Positions 47,816 to 58,046 of a stretch of DNA of 64,000 bases are shown here, piece after piece. Position numbers and translations under genes: made by a program. The stretch lies in contig RPFO01000213.1 in assembly GCA_009746045.1 (NCBI GenBank), positions 12,162,563 through 12,226,562 of the forward strand. Reading direction: 5' to 3'. The notes under the pieces were generated by a model. That model worked only from the letters and a program-made list of their open reading frames with translations, ran no database searches and was not told where the DNA came from. Each line of letters opens with the position of its first letter. Position 1 is the first letter of the stretch. The DNA comes from Mesostigma viride. Taxonomy: Eukaryota; Streptophyta; Mesostigmatophyceae; Mesostigmatales; Mesostigmataceae.

Positions 47816-50767
47816 GGCTATAGCCTTACCCCCCCAAAACGCAGGGAGAGTGGGCGTGAAAAGAAAAGACATTGACCGACCTGAGCTAGGTGGATTTGCT
47901 TCTGTCTTTTGGGCGGGGTGTCACACGGCCTTGCCTCGGACGGCATTTTTCGCCACGCAAATTTTGCGCCTGAATGAATTGAGGCAAAATGGCGTCAGTC
48001 TAATTGCCGTCGGCTTACGTAAGTTTGCCTGGGTACTTAGGTCACATATTGCGTGATAGAAAAGTCTTAGATCTACTAGGTAATCACTCCGTCATTAACA
48101 AGAAACCTTAGACAGTGGCAAGTCTGATTGCATCGCGAGCTGCTCTCGCCACCTGGTGAGGGAACTGGCCAAATCATTGCCACTGCTGCCCCGGAGCATG
48201 CAGGTCGGTGTTGAACCTCAGAAGGTATTAATTAATTAATTAATTAATCAAGGGGACTCGCACGTCCCGAAAGCCTGAAAAACTGACTTTAATGAATATC
48301 AGTTCCAATGCACTCGGGAACCATCTAGTGGTGATTGAGTACCATAAATATGATGTTTGGACATTCATGCCACCACTTGTTCGGGGTACTACCCCCAACC
48401 ACGCACCGGTGGCGAGCTAAAAATAGAAAAAGACGCTATTTATCAGATATTATGATATTAATATCTAATAAGATATTTTGCCCAAGACAAACCACTTATC
48501 CAAATGACCTGCCCATACATTTCTGCAAAGTTCCCCCACTTTTTTAAAAGCTGGGCTATTTACATGGCCAAAATGGTCACATTTGTTTGAGTTATTAATT
48601 TTCCCGCAAAATGGGTACTTTTTTGAGCCAAAAAAAAAATCAAATCATTAACTAATCAGATTGGGTCATCCATACATTTTATATTCCACTGAGTAGGGGG
48701 AAACACAACCCCAAAGTTTTAGCTCATTCTGACAAGCGTAGCTCAAGTTATTGATTTTCCTGTGATGCCACCTGGGTAGACGCTAAAAGAGAATTGAGCT
48801 AGTGCTGAGCCAAAATGACATCTGTTTTGCTGACCTAGACACCCAAGAACATGCCCACTTTGATCACGGAGTGTGAGGAGGATGTCCGGAGCGTCATACG
48901 CCCCACTCCCTCCATCGGCACAGCCAGCCTTGTGAGTCTACCCCTAACAACAAGGCTGGTAGGACGACACGCCTGAGCAGCATATTGTCCAAAAGCCTGC
49001 AAAAAGTCCTAAATTTAGGACGCTGGGGAATGCGTATTTAATCATGTAAACAGTAATATTTGACCCTGGCATTTGTGCCACTGAGAAATAATATAGTTTT
49101 TAAATTTCTATCAAAGACCTAGGTTCAAATAACGACGTTTAGTACCAAAACTGGCCCTGCCCCATGGCAGACCTCGAACGAAAAAAATGGCCCAAAATTG
49201 AAACTAGGACTTTTCAGGACCACCATGTATATCACCCATCACCACGCCACCCACACAGTCCCATTAGCTTCTTACCAATCCTCAGGGCCCCACGGGACCC
49301 TACGCGGCCTTGGGGAGGTGGGGCAGCGTATAACAAGGCCGTACCGTGCTGTGGCTGCACGTATATATACGCGTGCCTAACGGTGTCACAGATGGGGCAG
49401 ATCATGCAATATAAGGTTGTATGGTTGCTGAGGTTGCCTGGCTTGAACATGACCCACCCCTTACGGCAAACTCTCTCTAAGCATATACCATAGCTTGTTT
49501 AATGTCACGGGCATGCTGGCCACCACCCAGGAAGGAGAGGACACCACATTTGTATGGCAACTTACACAGGATAGCAGCCAGATGAAGTTGTTAAAGGGCA
49601 CTATCCAACATGCCACACTTTGCATGCATTCTAGGGGGGGGGAGAGCTGTAAAAGCATCACATATAAGCAGCACAAGAACAGATAGAACAACTGCAAGCA
49701 ATGGGCCTATGGCAGATAATGAACGCAACCGTAACATAGCTGGGAAGCATGCGTAACTTAGCAGCAGCGAACAAGGAAGATTGCGACGATAGAAGGTACA
49801 TGCCGTAAACCAGCTACGTAAGCCATGTACATGCACAGAAACTGCCCTGTCTTTCAGGCATAGCCGGCTGACACTTACTGCTACGACTACGCTACCCCTT
49901 ACACCTAACCACGGAGAGAACCCGGCACACACCTTCTTGTTACGTCGCCACATCCAGGTGGATGCATTAAGAATCGCGGATATCCGCAGCCAGCCAGCTT
50001 ACCGGCACAAGAACGCAGCCAAACTTACAAAATGGTTCGAAAGTAACGTAAGACACGCCGGAGCATTGTTCTAGGCCCAAGAGATATCGAAAGACAAGTC
50101 CTGTCACGTGCGCTCGCTACCCAGCCTTGACGTTCTGTAAAATGGTCGACAGTAAACTTCGGGCAAGAACACCCAGGCCCGGGCGCTCCCTTGTCAGATA
50201 TACCGTTTCCAAACTCTATACTACAATTAAAATCAAGCGCAAAAACTGCCTGGCCTGGTGCGGGCAACGTTTCCTCACGCACTGACATGTTTGTGCTCAA
50301 AATCGACCGTCCGGGCGCAGGCGATCTGTGACCTACTCATGTTGAGCAGCCGTGCTACACATGCAAACGCAAATAATTTCGTAACCAAATTCAGACCCTT
50401 TAAGCATAAGTACCAAGCTTTCGTTCTTGCTACTGGGCGCCCAAAACGATAAGCTCACGTGAAAATGCCGCCCATATTTGTCAGGTCACCATATCCGCCG
50501 CACATCATTCCCGCACCCACTTTTTTGGCCCAAAATCTCTGTATTTTTGGTCGAGGTACGTACATTCCCGCGCATCTACCCGGTACCCGGTACGGAATCC
50601 GGGTACGATGTACCGGTATCACGGGTAGAGTACATCTTGGAGGTCACGGTCCACTAGGGGTATGGACCATATAGTGACCCCCCCTGCCCGGTACCTCGGT
50701 TATAGTGACCTTAGGACTTTTTAGGACCAAGTCCTAAATTTAGGACGGCCGGCTGATTAACAATATG
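47816..50767. other. No certain gene; a family-type (TTAA)n terminus at about 48227-48265
   Basis: Near 48227, (TTAA)n is followed by GGGGACTCGCACGTCCC, a hairpin-plus-tail arrangement like other element ends here (sense strand minus), but the rest of that element is not recognisable. Short frames elsewhere show no homology. Confidence 0.4.
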
Positions 50768-50881
50768 TAATGCCTATTAATTAATTAATTAATAGACACG
50801 TGACTGCGTCACGTGAGCATAAGTCCTCAGTGGGAGGGGAACATGGGATGGAATGGATGGTATAAGCTATCTAGGTCCTAG

Positions 50882-53800
50882 TTACAGGGGTGTGGGCACC
50901 GCGGCCCGAATATCGCTATGAATGCCATACTTGGTCACACGCGGAGCCCCCACAGGCTTGGGGGTGGTCTCCTTCATCACTACTTGCCATCTATCCTTGC
51001 GCACCATCTGCCTCCATATTACAGACAAACCAGGAGGCTGCCCGGGGGTGAGCCCGTCACGTCTAGTGTAGCACATGTCCATGCCGAGTCTATCACGAAA
51101 AGTCCACGGGTGGCGGCCCTGCCGCGCGCGGCCGGGGGCACGCCAGGTGAGGACATATCGCCCAGGCTGGGCGGGCTTGGTGCCAGCTAGTCTATCTGAT
51201 GTATCTACCTGATCTGTGCGGGCCAGGTGCCCGGCTAGGCCCAGGCGCCTGTGCCTAATAATGTGGGAAACATAGGGCAAATCAGCGTACAAATCCTCAT
51301 TACTAATGTGCAAACCAAAGGGGATGTTAAGGGCCTTGCGCAGCATCTTGGTGACGGCGCCGTCGAGTCGTTGCTCCAGCTCCTGCATCAGTGTCCACGT
51401 CTCGGCGCCGTAGGTCAGGATCGTCAGAATGACGACCTTGAAGAGGTCACGCTTGACGATCCGGGGTAGGGCGGGGTTGCTCCACCAGCGGCGGTGGTCA
51501 TGGAGGTGCGCCCACGCCATGCCGATCCGTGTCGTCATGTCGTCCTCGCAGTCGGGAAGCCAACTGCCGAGCAGCTTGAAGCGGCCTGAAGGAGGGTAGT
51601 TGACCTCGGCATCGTCTAAGAGGCGGAGTGTGGGTGGGGGCCCTGCCATGCCGAGGGCCAGGGCCTCCGTTTTGGGGCTGATTTCTAGACCAACCGCCCG
51701 AGCCTCGAGCGCCAGGCAGTCCAGCCAAAGTTGGGCAGACTCCGGCTTCTCGATGAGCGTGATGTCGTCGGCATAAATGAGGTCAGCTAGTAAATTCTGC
51801 TTGTTAGTCGGCCCCCCTTCCCCAAGCTCGTTCGTGATCGCTAGGCCAGGGGCACGGCCTGCAATGCTAGCAAAGCGAGCACGTGCCTGGCGCATAACAT
51901 AATCCACTACAATAATAAACAGGTACGGCGACAGGACGCAACCCTGCCAGACGCCGGTCTGCAGTGGGCATGGCGGGGTAATGCCGTGTTGAGTGCGCAC
52001 CGAAGTGGTCGACCCCTCATACAGCGTGCGGATGACGGTAATCAGGGGAGTGGGGACGCGAGCGCGAGCAAGTACAGCCCATAGAGCGTCCCAGAGGACA
52101 GAATCAAAAGCCTTGATGAAGTCGACGAAGATCAGGATGGCGGGAAACTCACCAGGTTGCAGGAGAGCGATTTCCTCGAAGAGGCGACGCGCGACGAAGA
52201 TGGCCATGACGGTGTTGCGCCCAGGACGGAAGCCCATTTGACTTTCCCCAAGGTGACAGTCGAGAGCAGAACGAAGGCGGTTGAGGATCATGCGCATGAA
52301 CAACTTAAGTGCGGCGCTCTGGATGCAGACTCCTCTGTAGTTGGCGGGGTCGTCAGGGGAACCTTTGTTTTTGTACAGCATAATACGGTAGCTGTGCTGC
52401 CACTCAGGAATCGGCGGCGCGTCGGCAAGCAGGATCCGGTTGCAGACGTCAAGCAGGAACCCCGTGAGCGCCGTCAGCTTAATCACCGGGGCTGGGAGCT
52501 GGTCAGGTCCAACGGCGGCATAAAAGCGGAGTTGCTTGGCGGCGGTGCTCAGCTCGAGCTCGGTGAACGGCGGGAGCTCGTTGGGGTCGGCCAGGGGTTC
52601 CGTCAGGGCTGGGTACGTGTAGTCCTGCTCAGCGGCGGGCGGCGTGGGCGGCGCAGGGACGTCCGCCGGTGCTACTGCCAGGCGTGCGGCCGCCAGAGGG
52701 CCAAGCGGCGGAGGCGGCGGGGGGCGCCGAGCAGCCGGGACTGGGAGGAATACCACTGGTCGAGCTGCTGCTGCGGTGAGCCAGAGAGCGTCCGCGGCGC
52801 CGGCTGCGCGCCGCCGGGCGGGCCGTTGGGCGTGACGCAGGCGGGTCCAGGCGTACTTGCCGTGCTGGTCCTTGAGGTGGGCGAAGTACTCGCGGACATG
52901 AAGGTCCTCCTGCTCCTTGGTCGCCTGCCGGATGGCCGAGTGGTAATCGGCTTTGAGGCGGGCGTAGCGGGCGGGGTCGCTGTTGTCGCGCAGGGCTTGC
53001 CGGGCCTGGATGACGGCGGGGAGCCGGTGCAGGCTGGTGAAGCGGGGCGGGCGGCGGGGGGGCAGTAGGGCCCCGGCCGCGGGCAGCTTGTCAGCGAGGT
53101 GCCGAAGGGCCGATGCCGGGCCGGCAGCGAACAGCTGGGCGTGGCTGGCCGGGATGTCCAGCGCGTCGACGAACGCCTCTGCGGCGCGCTTGTGGGCGCG
53201 TTTTTCAGGGAAGTCCTCCAGAGCGTCGTCAGATTTCTCGAGCAACTGAAGTGTGCGCAAATCAGGGTGGTGCCACGTGCTTACGAAAGGGCGAGGGGAA
53301 TCGCAGGCGGATGCGGGCGGTGACGATGCGATGATCGGAGCGCACCAGGGGGATCACATGCGAGCGAGCAGCTAGTACAGATCCTTGATGACGCTTGCGC
53401 ATTACAACATAGTCAATGCAGCGTTCAGTGCCAGTTGGCGAGGTGTGTGTGACCAAAGCATCTGGACTATGTGGAAAGCGAGTGTTGGCAGTGACCAAAT
53501 CGCATGTCGTAAGCAAATCAGCAAAAAGTTCAGTGTTGGCATTGGAGACCGTACCGTTGGGGGCGTGCTGACATCCGCCAGTACCCGGTGGTAGCGTGGC
53601 GTTGGCGTCCAGCAGCAGAGCGAGGTAGTTGCGACCAGGGATGCCGTTCGCCAGGTTCTCCAGCGCTGCAAAGAAGTCCTTGCGGTCTTGTTCTGGGTGG
53701 CCGGAGTGGGGTGCGTAACCAACGCCCACCGTCAGGGCGTAGGTCGAGTGGCCCTCCATCGAATGAAAAGTGGCCACGAGGAGCCGAGCGTTGACCAGCT

Positions 53801-54506
53801 GGGGTTCGCCCATGTGGCGTACGGCGAGCGGGGAGCAGAGGAGACCGACGCCCCCGTTCCCGGTGCCGTCGCCGCCTCCGTAGTAGAACCGCCAGCCGTC
53901 GATGTCGTCAGCAACAAGGGCAGTTGATCCGCGGGCCGATGCAGTGCGCCTGTGTTCTTGGATTCCCAGGATGGCGATATTATTGTCGATGCAGAAACCA
54001 ATAAGATTGGAGACTCGATGGCACTGACAGTCGTCACTGCGCAGGCAGTGACAGCGGTCAGCGTCGGGCTGGAGCGTGCGGGCGTTGAAGGTGGCGATGA
54101 CCAAGGGCGCGCGTTGACCGAAAAGGGGGGTGCAGGCGGGGGTGGGGGCGGAGATGGAGCAGGGTGGTGATGGGGGGGCGGGTGGAGGTGGTGGGGTAGG
54201 GGGGGCGGGTTGGGGACTTATGCTTTCAATCACCGTTTCGATTCTTCCTGCCAACGCGTCGAGGCGACGCCGACGGTTGGCTCGGGTGGCCAGGTAGAAT
54301 GAGTCTGCGTCTGCACGCATAAGAAATGCGTGCAGTCTGAGGAGGTTACGGAGGCGGCCGCGCGAGGCGGGGCGAACCTGGCTCACTGCCGACCCGGTGC
54401 TCTCTCTCCGACAGCCCGAGGGCTGCGAAGGCAAAGGGGCGGGAAGGGGAGTTAGGCAGATCCCACTGCTAAAGCCGCGGAGCCGCGGGGCCGCGAGCGT
54501 CGTCAT
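50882..54506 (-). pseudogene. LINE-A ORF2: APE endonuclease plus reverse transcriptase, one frameshift
   Basis: The first part (54506-53262, 414 codons) is an apurinic-type endonuclease: IATFNARTL (Asn 141), ILGIQEHRR (Glu 184), LLLDANATL (Asp 300, Asn 302) and RSDHRIVTA (390-393). A one-base shift near 53265-53290 leads to the second part (to 50882, 792 codons). It holds NYRGVCIQ, MGFRPGRNTVMAI, FVDFIKAFDSVLW (palm motif A), VWQGCVLSPYLFIIVVDYV, LIYADDITLIE (YADD, catalytic), ILTYGAETWTL and the C-terminal block MVRKDRWQVV. Endonuclease nicks the target and RT copies the RNA from the nick (target-primed reverse transcription). All catalytic residues are present; only the frameshift prevents a single protein. 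Confidence 0.85.
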
Positions 54507-54517
54507 TGATAGGAGAG

Positions 54518-55105
54518 GGGTGGTCCCACGCGGAATGGGGTAGATTTTTGCAAGAAAAAAACGCTAGTTTCAATCGTCCGAAAAACGGACATTGCGCCGA
54601 AATTCTTGCCGAAAAATTTGCAGCCGAGCGAATTTTCCGCCGGCCGGAAAGGGTCTCTCTGCAGCTAGACCCTTCGCAAATCGTGCGAAATCGCGCAAAA
54701 TTTGCTGAAATTGACCAAAACCAGGCCAAAAAAGTGTAAAATCATGCGAAATCTTGAAAATTTTGCTGAAATTGACCAAAAACCAACCAAAAAAGTGCGA
54801 ATTCATGCAAAAAAGTTCGATTGTAAAAAAATTACGACATGTAAAAAATGCGTGAATTCATGCGAAAATTTTCAAAGGGTCTCTCTGCAGCTAGACCCCG
54901 TTCGTGTAAAATTATGCCAAATCCTGTGAAATCGTGTGAAATTGTGTGAAATTGTGCGAAAATCGTGCGAAAATCACGCGAAATTGTGCAAAATTTTGCG
55001 GGCGTTCTCAAATCGCCAGAAAAAAATTCGAAACGGAAAGTCGAAAACAGCGTTTTTTTCTTGCAAAATGCGCGAAAAACTACCCCATTCGGCGTGGGAC
55101 CACCC
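54518..55105. mobile_element. MITE-like element 2 with GTGCGAAAT-type internal array
   Basis: 588 bp with 26-bp inverted ends (GGGTGGTCCCACGCGGAATG at left; one mismatch at right). After a short gap both ends share TTTTGCAAGAAAAAAACGCT. Probable TSD AGAG (54514-54517, 55106-55109). The interior has words such as TCGTGCGAAATC, AATTTGCTGAAATTG and the hairpin-like GGGTCTCTCTGCAG present twice (54649, 54878). It shares the internal word family, but not the ends, with the element at 24755-25245. Confidence 0.85.
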
Positions 55106-55109
55106 AGAG

Positions 55110-56570
55110 AAGGGTTCGCAGCGCGGGCTCCGGCTCAGGTGCAAAGCGAACGAATTTATTAGGGGGACGGCCAAGCCTGGCAGCCATACCTGAGCTGAAG
55201 TTGCCCCGACGGATCCCCACACGTGCTGGGGAGCAGGTGACCGTCGATGCCGGTGGCGATGGCGGTGACGGCGGGGGCCGAGCAGGGGGCTGGGGCGCTG
55301 GCACGGCGGTATCCATGGGGGTCGCCGTCATTGGAGGAAGGTCCTGGCCGTTAATGCGGACGATGAAGACGCCATTAAAGAGGCGGGCATAGATGCTGCA
55401 CCGTAGTTGCGGGTTGGCCTGCTTGGCTGCCCGAGCCTCGTGGACCTCCGGCCGGTTCAAAGCGGCAGCCCGGGCCTCAAGCTGCTCGGGGGTATAGTAA
55501 TCGTCGATGCTCAGTTGGGTATCGTGGAGGTTCCGGCGGGCCTTCTGCACCTGCAGTTTGTCCTCCTTGCGGTGGAATTCCACCAAGAGAGGGGCGGTGG
55601 GGCCGCCGAGCCGTCGTGCCGTTTTGATGACGACGCTTTGGGCCACGCCGAGCTTCCCCAGGAAGGGGTCGCCCCGGAGGTAGGTGCCCAGGCGTGCATC
55701 GTTGACGTTCGAGGGGACGCCACGTACCACAATACTGCATGAGCGAATGGGTTCGTGCATAGCATCCCTTGTGCTGGCCTTGACGGCTGTTTTGATTTCG
55801 TTGATGAGCTCCGTAGGGTTCTGAAGCGTGGCGGCATAGGTGGTCTTGGCAGGAGTTATGGAGGCGGCAAGTTGTTGCTGGAGCTGGTGGAGGAGCTGCT
55901 GCTGCTGCTGCAGCCCTGCTGCAATGTGCAGGTGATGGCGGAGTGGATGGAGGTGTCGGCGTGTGAGGAAGGGGCGTGGTGGGTGGCGAGGTGGTTGTGG
56001 ACAGGGTTGAGGGCAGCGTTGAGGAGGGGAGGGAGGCGATCGAAGCAGGTATTGGCGACTTGCTTGGCGGTGATGTTGATGGCGGCCGCAACAGTGGGGT
56101 CGGCTCCCAGGTCCAGAGAGGCCATGACAAAGCTCTCAAGGGCGCTGTCGGAAAGACGGGAGCACGTCCACCAGACTGCGAGGCAGAGGTCAGTGTCGTC
56201 GGGGTCGTCGTGGAGAAAGTCCGACAGGTGGGTAACCTGTTGGTTGCAGTCCCGGATCTCGCACTTTTTCTCGGCAGCCAGGTGCAGGATGGTGAGGGCG
56301 GCAGCTCGGGACAGGCGCATGATGGCGTTAAGGCCTGGCCATTCATTTGCCAGGTAAAAATGCGGCAGCTTCCTCGGCAGAAAAGGCCTCCTCGCGGGTA
56401 TCCATGGCAGGGTCCCTGTTCGGCGGAGCGGTGGAGTGGAGCGGCTGGATGCTGACAGTGGCGTCCGGCATAGCGTGCAAGGGTGTTTCCAATGACGCCA
56501 TGGCTTCATCAGCGAGTTGGTGCAGGGCCGCGGACGCTTGTGATTGCTGGGATGAGTCGTATTCCGCCAT
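55110..56570 (-). pseudogene. LINE-A ORF1 protein, frameshifted
   Basis: The ATG at 56570 starts MAEYDSSQQSQASAAL and runs to 56343. The frame then shifts to LANEWPGLNAIMRLSRAAAL, and shifts again around 55940-55870 to a Gln-rich stretch (LQQQQQLLHQLQQQLAAS). It continues through NEIKTAVKASTRDAM and an RRM-like region (CSIVVRGVPSNVNDARL ... APLLVEFHRKEDKLQ), then LRCSIYARLFNGVFIVR and a Pro-rich tail. This layout (helical N-terminus, RRM, C-terminal domain) is typical of L1-type ORF1 proteins that coat the RNA. The frame now runs into the MITE and stops at 55080. Reading across the MITE, it would end LLSYQ-stop, overlapping the ORF2 start as ATGA. Confidence 0.75.
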
Positions 56571-56838
56571 ATCGAGCTGAAAAAAACAGCGATATTTGCT
56601 GGGCAGGGCGGTGCCGGTATCTTCGGAAATATTGAGCGATAGCTGTAGAAAATTATATCAGCGTGTTCGTCTTCCAAAGACGAGTCTAATGCAACCAACC
56701 CGATGAAATTTCATGGCCGGAGTCAAAAGTTATGAGCATTCTCGTATATTGCAACAGCGATATTTGCTGGGCAGGGCGGTGGCGGTATTTTCGGAAATAT
56801 TGAGCGATAGCTGTAGAGAAAAAAAAAATAATGCCTAT

Positions 56839-58046
56839 CTCAGGCTAATAATGTGTGATTTTGTGCCAACAACCAAGTTGTTCCACCCAACAACACATTA
56901 AAAACCCTCTTCCAAAATGCCCATGCAACAAGCCGGACACGTGGAGGACCACACACGCAGTATATATAAAGAGAAAATAAGCTGACTTTTTATCCAGCCA
57001 ACCTGTGGCTAGCTGCTCTGGTTAGCATGACAAAGGCTATCATTTACTCAGTGGGAAAGGTGAAGAGACCATTGGAACAGCCTACCTGACGCATGTGCCA
57101 CCAAAGCATTGTGTCCCGCAAAATGCACACTGCCTCCTTTCTAACAGACAAGCACGAGCCGCTTTCTTTAGGAGACAGGTGCCAGCTCGTCAGTGTCTGG
57201 GGAAAATGATGCCGCTGCTTAGGAAGACCGCGTGAATTTCCTCGAACACAACTGTCTATAAAGCAAAAGAAATTTCAGAGAAGCATGGAAATAAAAGCAT
57301 TACACCTTCCCGACAGGTTGCGGGCCACGCGCTGCAGAAAGCCAGCCACGTCACAGACGCACTTGCTAAAAGACACCCGGCAGGAATCCAGCGATGCAGC
57401 GCCAGGACCCGCAACTTCCTGGCTGCATCTGGCCGGAAAGAAGGCAAAAAGCTTACGCTCAACGAGCTAAGAAAGCAGGAAAACGCTAGCTTAAGACGTT
57501 TAATACAAGAACGTACCATAACGGGCATTTATTCGTGCCCAGGCGCACAAGAAAGTCCACCCTTTCATGGAGAGGTTGGGCACGCATCGACGCGCAGGCC
57601 TAATGTTATCTTACCGCAAAATGACGGGAAAGGTAAAGATAGCAGCGGGAATTTTTACGGCTTTAGAAACATCATTAAACTAGCTTTCCTTACGACCATC
57701 AAAACTGGCAACAATCGACAAACACACCGGCAGGCATCCATTATACTTTATTCATCCCGACAGAAATTCAGGCCGGACCCCCCCTGCCGATGGCAAAGAA
57801 AAAAAGCCCGCGACATTATAGATCGCAACCATCCCGCCATAAATTAGAATCAGTGACTAATTTTTTCCAACAATCGAGAATTTTTTCTGCTTTCCGCGTG
57901 CCAGATTTGTCACGTTTCGTCTAAAAGCTGTCGCCATGGCCACTTCCGCAAGGGGTGCGCGCACCGTGCACCCACTTTTCACGGTATGGAGGGTACCGCG
58001 GAATTTTTTTGGCGCGGAAAATATTCGCCGCGCCGAGAACCCTTAT
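56839..58046. other. No recognisable gene
   Basis: TATATATAAAG at about 56961 resembles a TATA box, but no gene follows that I recognise. Short frames (e.g. 57285-57470 plus) lack family signals. Confidence 0.35.

Larger units (their letters stand above)
50778..56828 (-). mobile_element. Full-length LINE-A, 6.05 kb, with 10-bp TSD
   Basis: TAATGCCTAT flanks the element (50768-50777 and 56829-56838). Minus-strand order: 5' UTR with a partial and a full 168-bp monomer (the word GATATTTGCTGGGCAGGG at 56759 and 56591), ORF1 (56570-about 54505), ORF2 (54506-50882), 3' UTR with perfect hairpin CACGTGAC-GCA-GTCACGTG, and (TTAA)n tail. A MITE-like element (54518-55105) sits between ORF1 and ORF2. 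Complete ends and a clean TSD show a full-length reverse transcript, though both ORFs carry frameshifts. Confidence 0.9.

Noticed and set aside
48227-48247. TTAATTAA run as a piggyBac-type target or replication origin
   Set aside because: The same runs occur as tails at LINE-type 3' ends, which explains them more simply.
52157-53068. 303-codon plus-strand frame
   Set aside because: It is the antisense shadow of the LINE-A reverse transcriptase frame.
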